A model generated the notes under the pieces. That model had not been told where the DNA came from. It saw only the letters and a list, made by a program, of their open reading frames with translations, and did no database searches. The translations under genes were made by a program, and so were the position numbers. From Betaproteobacteria bacterium TMED22 (GTDB lineage Bacteria > Pseudomonadota > Gammaproteobacteria > Burkholderiales > Eutrophovitaceae), in the NCBI GenBank assembly GCA_002167745.1, contig NHCB01000013.1, positions 1 to 64,000 on the forward strand: a DNA stretch of 64,000 nt, in the 5' to 3' direction. This document shows, piece by piece, positions 17,082 through 24,894 of the stretch. Position 1 is the stretch's first letter. Each line of letters starts with the position of its first letter.

Positions 17082-19427
17082 TCACTTTCCCTGTAACTGA
17101 ATTAAAGCCTGCGGCGCCACTCGGACGGCTGCACCAGTTGGGCACGCCCTAACGCACGATGGACCACCTTCATAGTCTCGACACATATCGCACTTAACTG
17201 CTTTTTTGGGCGACTTCTCACTTGTGTCATTTTTTGCAAAAAGTCGAGATAGTATTCCAGACTTCTTGTTATCGAGTGAAGCAAGCTGAATTACTCCGTA
17301 GGGACAACTGCGTGCGCAGTTACCACACCCGATACAACTATCTTCGATGAAGACTTCTCCAGCAGGAGAACGCTTGATCGCATCTGGTGGGCAATCAGTC
17401 ATACAGTGAGGATTCTCGCAGTGCCTGCATGAGGTCGGGATATGCATGGTCTCATACGTCGGACCGGCTTCCCTATCTAGTCGGGAAATACCATCGTGAG
17501 TTTCTGCACACGCCGTCTCACAATTGTCACATCCGACACATAGCGACTCATCAATTAACAAGACATCAGTTGCTTCACTGACCCCTTGTTCAAGTAAAAA
17601 TTCAAGAATTCCACCGCCTCCACCGGTTTGCGAAATTCTCTCGTTTTGGGTGAGACGGTCTTTAAATTTCTCTTCAACAGAAGCCTTAAGTTTCGGATTC
17701 GATGCCATGAGGTGCTTAAACGCTGAGCCATCTATTCTAATCGTCTCACTCGCTACTGCCGCGGTCACACTTGCAGACCGAGGTGCATCTGAAATCAACC
17801 CCATTTCACCGACATAATTTCCTGAAGCCACATAGCTCAGAACTACACTGCGACCGTCAAGCCGCTTTGCAACCGATACAGAGCCTTTACGAATCAAATG
17901 AAGCGAATCGGCCTCATCCCCTTCATTAAATAACACTTCGCCAGATTTGTAAGACTTAATTTCCGAGCTTTCGGCGATGTCGATGAGATCATCTCGCGGC
18001 ACATTAGGTGCAATGTAGGTCTGGATCTGCCGTATCGCTGCTTCGCGATCTAGCGCTTGACGCACCTCAGGCGAATTACCTCTGACTTTAATCATCGTTC
18101 GTCTTGGAATTTCAATCAACACACATTTAGATTCGGCTCTTATCGTCGCCGTTCTTCTGCGTCCAGAAATCAGCCCCATTTCTCCGAAATAGTTGCCAAG
18201 CCCTATAACAATGCGCTTATCCGGTTTTTTTTCGTCGATCATTACAGCCACCGAACCATCGAGCACCACGTAGAAGCTATTCGTATAATCATTTTTTTCA
18301 AATACGATATCGCCAGGCACATATTTGTGCACGGTTGACTCGACCATCATTTCACGGAGCATTAACGCATTAATATCCGCAAAGATCGGAATTGAATCAC
18401 GAACTTTCCGTAAAAAGGCCTCTACATCGTCAGACTCCAAGATGCTGATTTTTGATTTTAGAATTGGCGCATCCGCGGGCTCTACAGCGTTTCCTAAAAT
18501 ATACTCGACAGCTTCGTAACCCTGATTAATCGCCTGTTTGATTAGGGGATAGCCGCCTAGAGCACCAACAATATATATGCCAGCAACATTTGACTCATAC
18601 TGCTCTGAACACTCAGGCAATGCATTGCGCGCATCAGATGGAAACGTAATCCCGCAAGATTCAACAAATTTTCGGGGTGGCGAGGCACCCAACCGCGCGA
18701 TGACGCGATCACATTCTACCGTTACTTCACCTTCTGGCGTATCAATAGTAAGGCTACCTTCACCGGCACTTATTGTATTTGCTTTATAAAACGGCTGTAT
18801 TTTTCCAGCATCGATTGCGGATGTTATTAGAGCTTCATTGGCTGGCTTTGCTCGCGCAAAGTCTTCGCCGCGATTCAATACGTAAACAGTATTTTGCTTC
18901 GACAAAGCCACAGCATTCTCAATGGCTGCATCGCCCGCACCAATTATGATGATACGCTCCAATTCATACTCATCAGGGTCATCAAGCTGATACTGAATGT
19001 GCGGCAGTTCGGCGCCTGGAACACGCAATTTGTTGAGATTTCCTTGGAGACCAATCCCGAGAATCACAGCCTCCGCGGTCACAGCGCGGCCGTCGCCTGT
19101 CTTGATCGTGAAGTTACCCTTCTCGCCCTCGATTCCAACAACCTCAGTATTAAGTCTTACATTCACCTTTAGTTGGTCAGATTTGCTGTCCCAATTGCCG
19201 AGTATCTCCTCTCGTGCTCCAGCCTCAAAGGGCATAGGCGACCGAAGTGGCAACACATCTGGTGTCGCCATGACGAATTTACCTTTTTGGAACTTAAAAA
19301 GCGTGTCCGACAAATGAGACGCTTTTTCTAAAAGGACGTGAGAAACACCTAGTTCAGCCGCATGACCAGCAGCACTGAGTCCGCCTGGACCCGATCCGAT
19401 TATCGCAATTCTATACTCTGCTGCCAT
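17082..19427 (-). CDS. FAD/NAD oxidoreductase fused to two cyclic-nucleotide-binding domains and a four-cluster ferredoxin
   Basis: A 781-residue three-part cytoplasmic protein. Residues 1-315 form a thioredoxin-reductase-like flavoprotein: GSGPGG at 11-16 for FAD, GAGDAA at 163-168 for NAD(P), and a second FAD contact near GIYIVGALGG (283-292). No redox CXXC is present. Residues about 345-460 and 470-590 are two cyclic-nucleotide-binding domains. Both keep the phosphate cassette: FGEMGLI with Arg425-Thr426, and VGEMGLI with Arg550-Ser551. Residues 630-762 hold sixteen cysteines in ferredoxin spacing (630, 633, 636, 640, 667, 670, 675, 679, 698, 701, 704, 708, 746, 749, 758, 762), enough for four [4Fe-4S] clusters as in DmsB/HybA subunits. 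It is the first gene of the redox operon and probably its NAD(P)H-linked entry point, with activity set by a cyclic nucleotide. Confidence 0.83.
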   Translation of the reverse strand: MAAEYRIAIIGSGPGGLSAAGHAAELGVSHVLLEKASHLSDTLFKFQKGKFVMATPDVLPLRSPMPFEAGAREEILGNWDSKSDQLKVNVRLNTEVVGIEGEKGNFTIKTGDGRAVTAEAVILGIGLQGNLNKLRVPGAELPHIQYQLDDPDEYELERIIIIGAGDAAIENAVALSKQNTVYVLNRGEDFARAKPANEALITSAIDAGKIQPFYKANTISAGEGSLTIDTPEGEVTVECDRVIARLGASPPRKFVESCGITFPSDARNALPECSEQYESNVAGIYIVGALGGYPLIKQAINQGYEAVEYILGNAVEPADAPILKSKISILESDDVEAFLRKVRDSIPIFADINALMLREMMVESTVHKYVPGDIVFEKNDYTNSFYVVLDGSVAVMIDEKKPDKRIVIGLGNYFGEMGLISGRRRTATIRAESKCVLIEIPRRTMIKVRGNSPEVRQALDREAAIRQIQTYIAPNVPRDDLIDIAESSEIKSYKSGEVLFNEGDEADSLHLIRKGSVSVAKRLDGRSVVLSYVASGNYVGEMGLISDAPRSASVTAAVASETIRIDGSAFKHLMASNPKLKASVEEKFKDRLTQNERISQTGGGGGILEFLLEQGVSEATDVLLIDESLCVGCDNCETACAETHDGISRLDREAGPTYETMHIPTSCRHCENPHCMTDCPPDAIKRSPAGEVFIEDSCIGCGNCARSCPYGVIQLASLDNKKSGILSRLFAKNDTSEKSPKKAVKCDMCRDYEGGPSCVRACPTGAAVRVAPQALIQLQGK

Positions 19428-19474
19428 GTGTTGGTCTCCCCACCCCAGATCTATGGCTAATGTTCAATGGGGTC

Positions 19475-19503
19475 ATATTATCGTAAGCGTAGACCATAAT
19501 CAA
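19475..19503 (-). promoter_or_regulatory. Candidate sigma-70 promoter of the redox operon
   Basis: On the minus strand a -35 element TTGATT (19503-19498) and a -10 element TAATAT (19480-19475) are separated by 17 bases. This would start transcription near 19468, about 40 bases before the ATG at 19427, which has a GGGGAG ribosome site 8 bases upstream. It is a consensus match by eye only. Confidence 0.42.
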
Positions 19504-19802
19504 AGGAAAAATCGCCATTCAAAAATTATTTTTCAATCCCACTTAAATCGCGAGGACATATTGCGCATCTCCTAACTGTTACACAATTTTTTCCCATTCG
19601 GGGGCAATATACTGCGCGGTAAAATTTTTGAAATATTAGTGTAAAAAAAGTGCAAAAAAAAAACGCTTAAAAAATACAATTAACAAAATTCGAACTGAAG
19701 TAATTGAAACAATATAAAAATTATTAAAGACCCTTTCAACTTTCTAAAAACGGAGTACACTAATTATCTGGAAAATATGCAAAATAAACTAGTGCCGACT
19801 TC

Positions 19803-19829
19803 GCTGTTCTTTGCAATATAACAGCAAAG
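19803..19829. repeat. Two overlapping inverted repeats upstream of the gdhA promoter
   Basis: GCTGTT (19803-19808) pairs with AACAGC (19820-19825), and CTTTGC (19809-19814) pairs with GCAAAG (19824-19829). The two share bases, so only one could form at a time as a hairpin. As DNA the pair could be an operator. It sits just upstream of the candidate gdhA -35 box. Confidence 0.45.
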
Positions 19830-19843
19830 CCCATCATGTTTGT

Positions 19844-19873
19844 TTGAAATTTCTAAAAAAAATGGCGTATAAA
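19844..19873 (+). promoter_or_regulatory. Candidate sigma-70 promoter of gdhA
   Basis: TTGAAA (19844-19849) and TATAAA (19868-19873) are separated by 18 bases. This predicts a leader of about 40 bases before the gdhA ATG. An AGGAG ribosome site at 19903-19907 is 13 bases from the start codon, slightly farther than usual. Confidence 0.5.
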
Positions 19874-19920
19874 ACCCATCAAAATTTTAACTACATAAAT
19901 CTAGGAGTCGATACTTAACC

Positions 19921-21291
19921 ATGTCCAAATTACATGCCAGCGAGAGTAAAACACAGGAGTACCTTCAGCGTTACATGGACGGCGTAACGAAACGCAATCC
20001 AGGCCAACCGGAATTTATTCAAGCCGTATACGAAGTAGCGTCGACGATCTTTCCCTTCATCGGCGATAAGCCGATTTACCACGAAATGCAAATACTCGAG
20101 CGCATGGCTGAGCCAGAGCGTGTAATTTCGTTTCGAGTACCATGGACCGACGATGAAGGACGAATCCGGACCAACAGAGGTTGGCGCGTACAATTCAATT
20201 CAGCGATTGGTCCCTACAAAGGTGGTCTTAGGTTTCATCCCAGCGTAAACGAATCAGTGTTGAAGTTTCTCGGATACGAGCAGACTTTCAAAAATAGTCT
20301 CACCGGCTTGCCAATGGGCGGAGGTAAAGGGGGTGCAAACTTTAATCCGAAAGGAAAGACAGACTTAGAGATTATGCGATTTTGTCAATCATTCATGACA
20401 GAATTGTATCGGCATGTTGGAGCGGATACAGATGTGCCTGCTGGCGATATCGGAGTTGGAGGACGTGAAATTGGATTTATGTTCGGTCAGTACAAACGCA
20501 TCACGAATCAGTTTGTCGGTGTCCTCACTGGTAAGGGAATTGAATATGGTGGTTCGAAAATGCGTACCGAAGCCACTGGCTATGGCGCGATTTTCTTCTT
20601 AAGAAATATGTTCGCGCAACACAAGGACACCATCGAGGGTAAGACCGTGCTAATTTCAGGTTCCGGAAACGTTGCAACTCATGCTGCTGAAAAATGTCTG
20701 CATCTAGGGGCTAAGCCCTTAACAATGTCGGATTCTGGTGGGTTTATTCACTGTAGCGATGGATTTACACAAGAACAAATTGATTGGATCAAGGAATTGA
20801 AAAACGTTCGTCGAGGCCGAATCTCGGAAGCCGCAGATGAATTCAGCAATATATCCTTTCATGAAGGTCGTCCTTGGAGCGTGTCTGGTGACTGCGCAGT
20901 CCCATCTGCTACGCAAAACGAGGTAAACGCAGAAGAAGCAGCAGTAATGATCAAAAATGGTATCAAGGCGGTTGCAGAGGCGGCCAATATGCCATGCGAT
21001 CAAGAAGCGGTTGAGGCCTTTATTGAAGCCAACGTCTTATTCGGACCTGCGAAGGCAGTGAATGCGGGAGGGGTTGGGGTATCAGGTTTAGAAATGAGTC
21101 AAAATAGCGCTCGAATAGCTTGGGACACTGACCATCTTAGAACCTTACTCGAGAATATGATGCGCGACATTCACGACTCATGCGTTCAGTACGGCGACAC
21201 TGGCGGTAAAAACACCAACTATCTTCAAGGTGCGAATGTAGCCGGCTTCGTAAAAGTGGCCGATGCTATGATTGCATACGGACATGTCTAG
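19921..21291 (+). CDS. gdhA: NADP-specific glutamate dehydrogenase
   Basis: Catalyses reductive amination of 2-oxoglutarate with ammonia, giving glutamate in the cytoplasm. The 456-residue protein matches the hexameric bacterial GdhA class in length and sequence. Visible motifs are PYKGGLRFHPSV (substrate site), LPMGGGKGGANF with the catalytic lysine, and the Rossmann GSGNVATHAAEK in the coenzyme domain. NADP preference is inferred from the close likeness to GdhA rather than to the shorter NAD-linked enzymes. It is transcribed alone from a long divergent intergenic region and is followed by a strong terminator. Confidence 0.95.
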   Translation: MSKLHASESKTQEYLQRYMDGVTKRNPGQPEFIQAVYEVASTIFPFIGDKPIYHEMQILERMAEPERVISFRVPWTDDEGRIRTNRGWRVQFNSAIGPYKGGLRFHPSVNESVLKFLGYEQTFKNSLTGLPMGGGKGGANFNPKGKTDLEIMRFCQSFMTELYRHVGADTDVPAGDIGVGGREIGFMFGQYKRITNQFVGVLTGKGIEYGGSKMRTEATGYGAIFFLRNMFAQHKDTIEGKTVLISGSGNVATHAAEKCLHLGAKPLTMSDSGGFIHCSDGFTQEQIDWIKELKNVRRGRISEAADEFSNISFHEGRPWSVSGDCAVPSATQNEVNAEEAAVMIKNGIKAVAEAANMPCDQEAVEAFIEANVLFGPAKAVNAGGVGVSGLEMSQNSARIAWDTDHLRTLLENMMRDIHDSCVQYGDTGGKNTNYLQGANVAGFVKVADAMIAYGHV

Positions 21292-21308
21292 TCTTGCGTG
21301 TATCGTAT

Positions 21309-21336
21309 AAAAAAGCCGCCTTACGGCGGCTTTTTT
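21309..21336. terminator. Bidirectional rho-independent terminator between gdhA and bamD
   Basis: A perfect 12-base-pair inverted repeat (AAAAAAGCCGCC, loop TTAC, GGCGGCTTTTTT) lies between the convergent genes gdhA and bamD. It ends in T runs on both strands, so it can stop transcription from either side. Its plus-strand T run touches the bamD stop codon at 21335-21337. Confidence 0.92.
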
Positions 21337-22237
21337 ATTTATTCTCAGGTGGCATTCCATCGTCAACCCAAAACTTCCACCAAGGCTTACCGTCTGAATT
21401 CTTGGAAGCTTCAGGAGCCGGATCCGAATCTGAATTCTCTCCCCAAAAATTCCACCAAGCTCGCTCACCATCTTCGGCTTTCGCCGCTTTCAATCCTGGA
21501 AAATTGATATCAATAATTGCATCAATCTTTTGCTTGGATTCTACTAATCCAGACTTCTCGTAGCTAAGCGCTAAAATCTCCAGTGCCTGTTTTGCTGCGG
21601 GTGCTCTTGGATAATTTTCAATAACTGATTGCGCACGGTTAATCGAAGCAACAAATGCACCTCTCCTATAATAATAATTAGCCACACTAATTTCATGCTC
21701 AGCCAACGTATTAACGAGATAAGCCATTCTGAGCTGTGCGTCTTCAGCATATCGGCTATCTGGAAATCGCCTGACTAATTCTTTTAAGATATCAAATGCC
21801 TCTCGCGCAGCGCCTGGATCTCGCTCCGCCAAGTTCTTTGCGACAAATATCCCTAACAATCCTTTATCGTCATTAAAATGTACCAGCGCTTTGAGATACA
21901 TCAAATAATCTACGTTTCGATGATCAGGATGCTCACGTATAAACCGGTCGCATGCCATTAAAGCTGATGCGGCATCATCCATCTTCCAATATGCGTATGC
22001 AATATCTATCTTTCCTTGAGCCGCAAAAGGTCCATAGGGGTACCGTAGATCCAAGTTCTTGTAGAGCTGAATCGACTGCTCATAAAATTTATCGTCAAGC
22101 CGGCCCTTAGCGTTCGTATAGAGTTCCTCCGCACTCCAATTTACCGTGGGGTCCTCCTCGAAAGAGGAACACCCCAAAATAAGCATCGGTGAGAGTAGAA
22201 TTAGAAGCAACTGCACACTAGAACGTAATTTCATCAA
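21335..22237 (-). CDS. bamD: Outer membrane assembly lipoprotein BamD
   Basis: Essential lipoprotein of the BAM complex, which folds beta-barrel proteins into the outer membrane. The 300-residue precursor has a lipoprotein signal with lipobox LILG-Cys23 and then tetratricopeptide-like helical repeats, including GRLDDKFYEQSIQLYKNL and the RYPYGPFAAQG stretch typical of BamD. The C-terminus is longer than usual and carries two Trp-rich repeats, WWNFW (261-265) and WWKFW (286-290). The gene stands alone, divergent from rluD, an arrangement common in proteobacteria. Confidence 0.93.
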   Translation of the reverse strand: MMKLRSSVQLLLILLSPMLILGCSSFEEDPTVNWSAEELYTNAKGRLDDKFYEQSIQLYKNLDLRYPYGPFAAQGKIDIAYAYWKMDDAASALMACDRFIREHPDHRNVDYLMYLKALVHFNDDKGLLGIFVAKNLAERDPGAAREAFDILKELVRRFPDSRYAEDAQLRMAYLVNTLAEHEISVANYYYRRGAFVASINRAQSVIENYPRAPAAKQALEILALSYEKSGLVESKQKIDAIIDINFPGLKAAKAEDGERAWWNFWGENSDSDPAPEASKNSDGKPWWKFWVDDGMPPENK

Positions 22238-22321
22238 TGTTGACTCTCAATAGAATTAAAGTGAATTTAAAACCTCGCCCAATTAATCCAAAAATCAGAC
22301 TCATTGCGACGGGTTAATTAT

Positions 22322-23278
22322 ATGTCAGTTAGCGATACAGACAATCCTTACGAAGTTTTCATTCCAAATAGTTATATTGGCCAACGACTTGATCAAACGC
22401 TGGCGTCATTATTTCCGCAGTTTTCTAGAAGTCGCCTCCAAAACTGGCTTGCAAGTGGGAACCTCCTAGTCAATGGAAAAATCGTAAAACCAAAAACAAA
22501 AATACTTGGTGGTGAACAAATAAATATTCTAGATCCCTACAATGGAGAGGAATCCTTATTTCAGCCTGAGGACATCTCGTTAGATATTATTTACGAGGAC
22601 GATACGCTAGCGGTAGTCAATAAAGATACAAACACTGTCGTGCATCCCGGAAGTGGGAACTGGTCAGGCACAATGCTAAACGGGATCCTATTTCATTATC
22701 CGAATAGCAAGCATATTCCAAGAGCCGGCATTGTTCATCGTTTGGACAAAGACACAACGGGACTTATGGTTGTTGCCAAATCCCTAGAGGCACAGATAAA
22801 TTTAGTCCGGCAACTACAATCAAAAACCGTGCACCGGGAGTATTACGCATTGGTAAATGGTAAAACACCAACAAAAGGTACCATCGACCAACCAATTGGA
22901 CGCCATCCGAAGAATCGAACAAAAATGGCTATCTCCTCAGCCGGGAAAGATGCCGTAACACACTTCACCAAACTCGCCGAAGGGGATAAATGGTCTGCAC
23001 TATCGTGCGTCCTAGAAACCGGTCGCACTCATCAAATCAGGGTTCACCTAACGTCCATTGGACATTCACTACTAGGAGATCAAACATATAAGAGTAACCA
23101 TCAAAGATATACGCCTTTATTGAATACTTTATCTTTTAAACGACAGGCGCTGCATGCAAAACGTTTGTCACTTACCCACCCAAACACTGGCGAGTTAATG
23201 AATTGGGAATCACCTATACCGGACGATATTCGAACACTTCATGCGGCACTCATAACTAGAGATAATGAAGAAACTTGA
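22322..23278 (+). CDS. rluD: 23S rRNA pseudouridine 1911/1915/1917 synthase RluD
   Basis: Isomerises uridines in helix 69 of 23S rRNA. The protein has an N-terminal S4 RNA-binding domain (roughly residues 15-55), then the RsuA/RluA catalytic domain with HRLDKDTTG, in which Asp (residue 142 from this start) is catalytic. I chose ATG 22322. An in-frame TTG at 22304 would add six residues with no family support. It is divergent from bamD and overlaps the following YfiH-type gene by 14 bases, a conserved neighbourhood. RluD is preferred over RluC/RluA because of this context and the full S4 domain. Confidence 0.92.
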   Translation: MSVSDTDNPYEVFIPNSYIGQRLDQTLASLFPQFSRSRLQNWLASGNLLVNGKIVKPKTKILGGEQINILDPYNGEESLFQPEDISLDIIYEDDTLAVVNKDTNTVVHPGSGNWSGTMLNGILFHYPNSKHIPRAGIVHRLDKDTTGLMVVAKSLEAQINLVRQLQSKTVHREYYALVNGKTPTKGTIDQPIGRHPKNRTKMAISSAGKDAVTHFTKLAEGDKWSALSCVLETGRTHQIRVHLTSIGHSLLGDQTYKSNHQRYTPLLNTLSFKRQALHAKRLSLTHPNTGELMNWESPIPDDIRTLHAALITRDNEET

Positions 23279-24008
23279 ATATTTAGCGCCAAAATGGAAC
23301 GCCCCTAAAAGCGTCCAAGCAATATTTACTACGCGACAAGGTGGCGTTAGCGCAGGAGCCTATGCATCGCTTAACCTCAGTTACGCCGTAGGTGACAACC
23401 AAGAACATGTCTCCCACAATCGTAGATCGCTTGATAAAGCCTTGCCGTCGACACCCGTGTGGATCAGACAAGTACATGGTAGCAAGTTAGTACTGGCAGA
23501 GGATGCGAACCCCAATACTGAAGCAGACGCACTATACACAAACAAACAACGCACAGTATGCGGCATTATGACCGCAGATTGCCTCCCTGTGCTAATCACT
23601 AACACTAAGGGGGACGAGGTGGCTGTAGCGCATGCTGGATGGAGAGGACTTGCTGCAGGAATTTTGGAAACCACCGTAAAAGGGTTTTCCGCTTCAGCAA
23701 AGAACCTCATCGTCCAATTGGGACCTGCAATTAGCCAAAAACATTATGAAGTCAAAGAGGATCTACTCCAACGATTCATCGAACTAGATTGCGGATACAA
23801 ACAATATTTTTCAATCGGCATTTCAGGTAGCTATTTTGCAGATCTCTGCGGTATCGCGATACACCAACTCAAACAACTAAACATTGACCATATACATGTC
23901 GGTGAGTACTGCACGTTCGAACAATCGCATCACTTTTTTTCGCATCGCCGATCTCAACCGACCGGTCGAACGGCAACAATGATATGGCTCGATGACCGAC
24001 AACAGTAG
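23265..24008 (+). CDS. YfiH/PgeF-family purine nucleoside phosphorylase-like (laccase-domain) protein
   Basis: A 247-residue DUF152 (YfiH) protein. The conserved zinc-site residues are visible: His71 in RQVHGS, Cys106 in MTADCLPVL and His123 in VAHAGWRG. Members have been reported as purine nucleoside phosphorylases and as PgeF, a peptidoglycan-editing enzyme. Older names call them polyphenol oxidases. It overlaps rluD by 14 bases, its usual partner, and is likely expressed from the same transcript. The function in this organism is not resolved. Confidence 0.88.
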   Translation: MKKLEYLAPKWNAPKSVQAIFTTRQGGVSAGAYASLNLSYAVGDNQEHVSHNRRSLDKALPSTPVWIRQVHGSKLVLAEDANPNTEADALYTNKQRTVCGIMTADCLPVLITNTKGDEVAVAHAGWRGLAAGILETTVKGFSASAKNLIVQLGPAISQKHYEVKEDLLQRFIELDCGYKQYFSIGISGSYFADLCGIAIHQLKQLNIDHIHVGEYCTFEQSHHFFSHRRSQPTGRTATMIWLDDRQQ

Positions 24009-24065
24009 AGCCAATGAACCTACCAACAGTTATAATGTACGCGTTAAAAATGTGAAAATGATCTA

Positions 24066-24839
24066 ATGTCACCCCTAGCCTGGATTATCGTAAGCGCTAT
24101 TGCAGGCGCGTTGTTAAGCGTCGGAGCCGCCGCGTGGTTTTCCTTTCGAGCAAATAGGACAACAATACAAAAATTGGTCAGCTATGCGATTGGCACATTG
24201 CTTGGCGCAACGTTTCTAGAGGTGATTCCTCATGCAATACAAACGGCACCAAATATTGAGCTTTTATCCGCAATCATCCTTGGAGGCATACTTGGATTTT
24301 TCACCCTTGAAAAATTAGTATTGTGGAGACACTGTCACGCAGACTCCTGTGACGGCCACGCGCTTGAAGTGTCAACCAACGACAACAGTCGATCCGGAAT
24401 CATGATTCTTGTTGGAGACACCTTTCACAATGCTGTAGATGGCGTCTTAATCGCCGCAGCCTTTCTTACTGATGTACGCCTAGGCATCATAACCACCATT
24501 GCAATTACCGCACATGAGATTCCCCAAGAAGTAGGAAATTTTTTGGTTCTTTTAAATTCAGGATTTTCAAAAACAAAAGCACTGATATGGAATTTAATTT
24601 CCAGCGCTGCAACTTTAGTAGGAGGTCTTACCGCTTACTTTGCCTTTGAAATAGTGAACGGGCTGATAGCTCCATTCCTTGGGCTAGCCGCAGCGAGCAT
24701 GATTTATATCGCTGTCGCCGATCTAATCCCAAGTCTGCACAAAAGAGCGGACCTGAGGGCCACAGCCGAACAAGTTAGTCTAATTTTGCTTGGGGTTGGA
24801 ACCATTTTTGCAACTGATCTCATAGTCCATTTACATTAG
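24066..24839 (+). CDS. ZIP-family divalent metal transporter
   Basis: A 257-residue inner-membrane protein with about eight helices. It has the two ZIP signature metal motifs HNAVDG (121-126) and HEIPQE (150-155) on neighbouring helices. A short His/Cys loop (His89, Cys90, His91, Cys95, His98) between helices 3 and 4 is where ZIP proteins usually hold metal-binding residues. Likely substrates are zinc or other divalent ions, with import as the usual direction. It begins 57 bases after the YfiH-type gene and probably belongs to the same transcript. Confidence 0.88.
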   Translation: MSPLAWIIVSAIAGALLSVGAAAWFSFRANRTTIQKLVSYAIGTLLGATFLEVIPHAIQTAPNIELLSAIILGGILGFFTLEKLVLWRHCHADSCDGHALEVSTNDNSRSGIMILVGDTFHNAVDGVLIAAAFLTDVRLGIITTIAITAHEIPQEVGNFLVLLNSGFSKTKALIWNLISSAATLVGGLTAYFAFEIVNGLIAPFLGLAAASMIYIAVADLIPSLHKRADLRATAEQVSLILLGVGTIFATDLIVHLH

Positions 24840-24894
24840 CTCATGCGACAAACTATACTACCACTAATGCAACAATAGACCCACGTCTTGACAC

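Larger units (their letters stand above)
19428..19920. other. Divergent intergenic region between the redox operon and gdhA
   Basis: This 493-base stretch has no credible open reading frame. It is strongly A+T rich, with long A runs between about 19640 and 19700. It holds a candidate minus-strand promoter for the redox operon, a candidate plus-strand promoter for gdhA and a pair of overlapping inverted repeats, each listed separately. I found no clear FNR-type TTGAT-N4-ATCAA site. Confidence 0.6.

Noticed and set aside
9706-19427. Whether the multiheme operon encodes a nitrite reductase, hydroxylamine oxidoreductase or tetrathionate reductase.
   Set aside because: No CXXCK motif is present, no recognised hydroxylamine-oxidoreductase pattern is seen, and the heme counts (10, 4 plus 1 aberrant, 5) do not match those enzymes.
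19433-19472. Possible hairpin in the redox operon leader: CCCCA on the minus strand (19472-19468) could pair with either of two TGGGG copies, one of which overlaps the ribosome site.
   Set aside because: The best promoter candidate would start transcription near 19468, so most of CCCCA would not be in the RNA. Only an upstream start would make it relevant.
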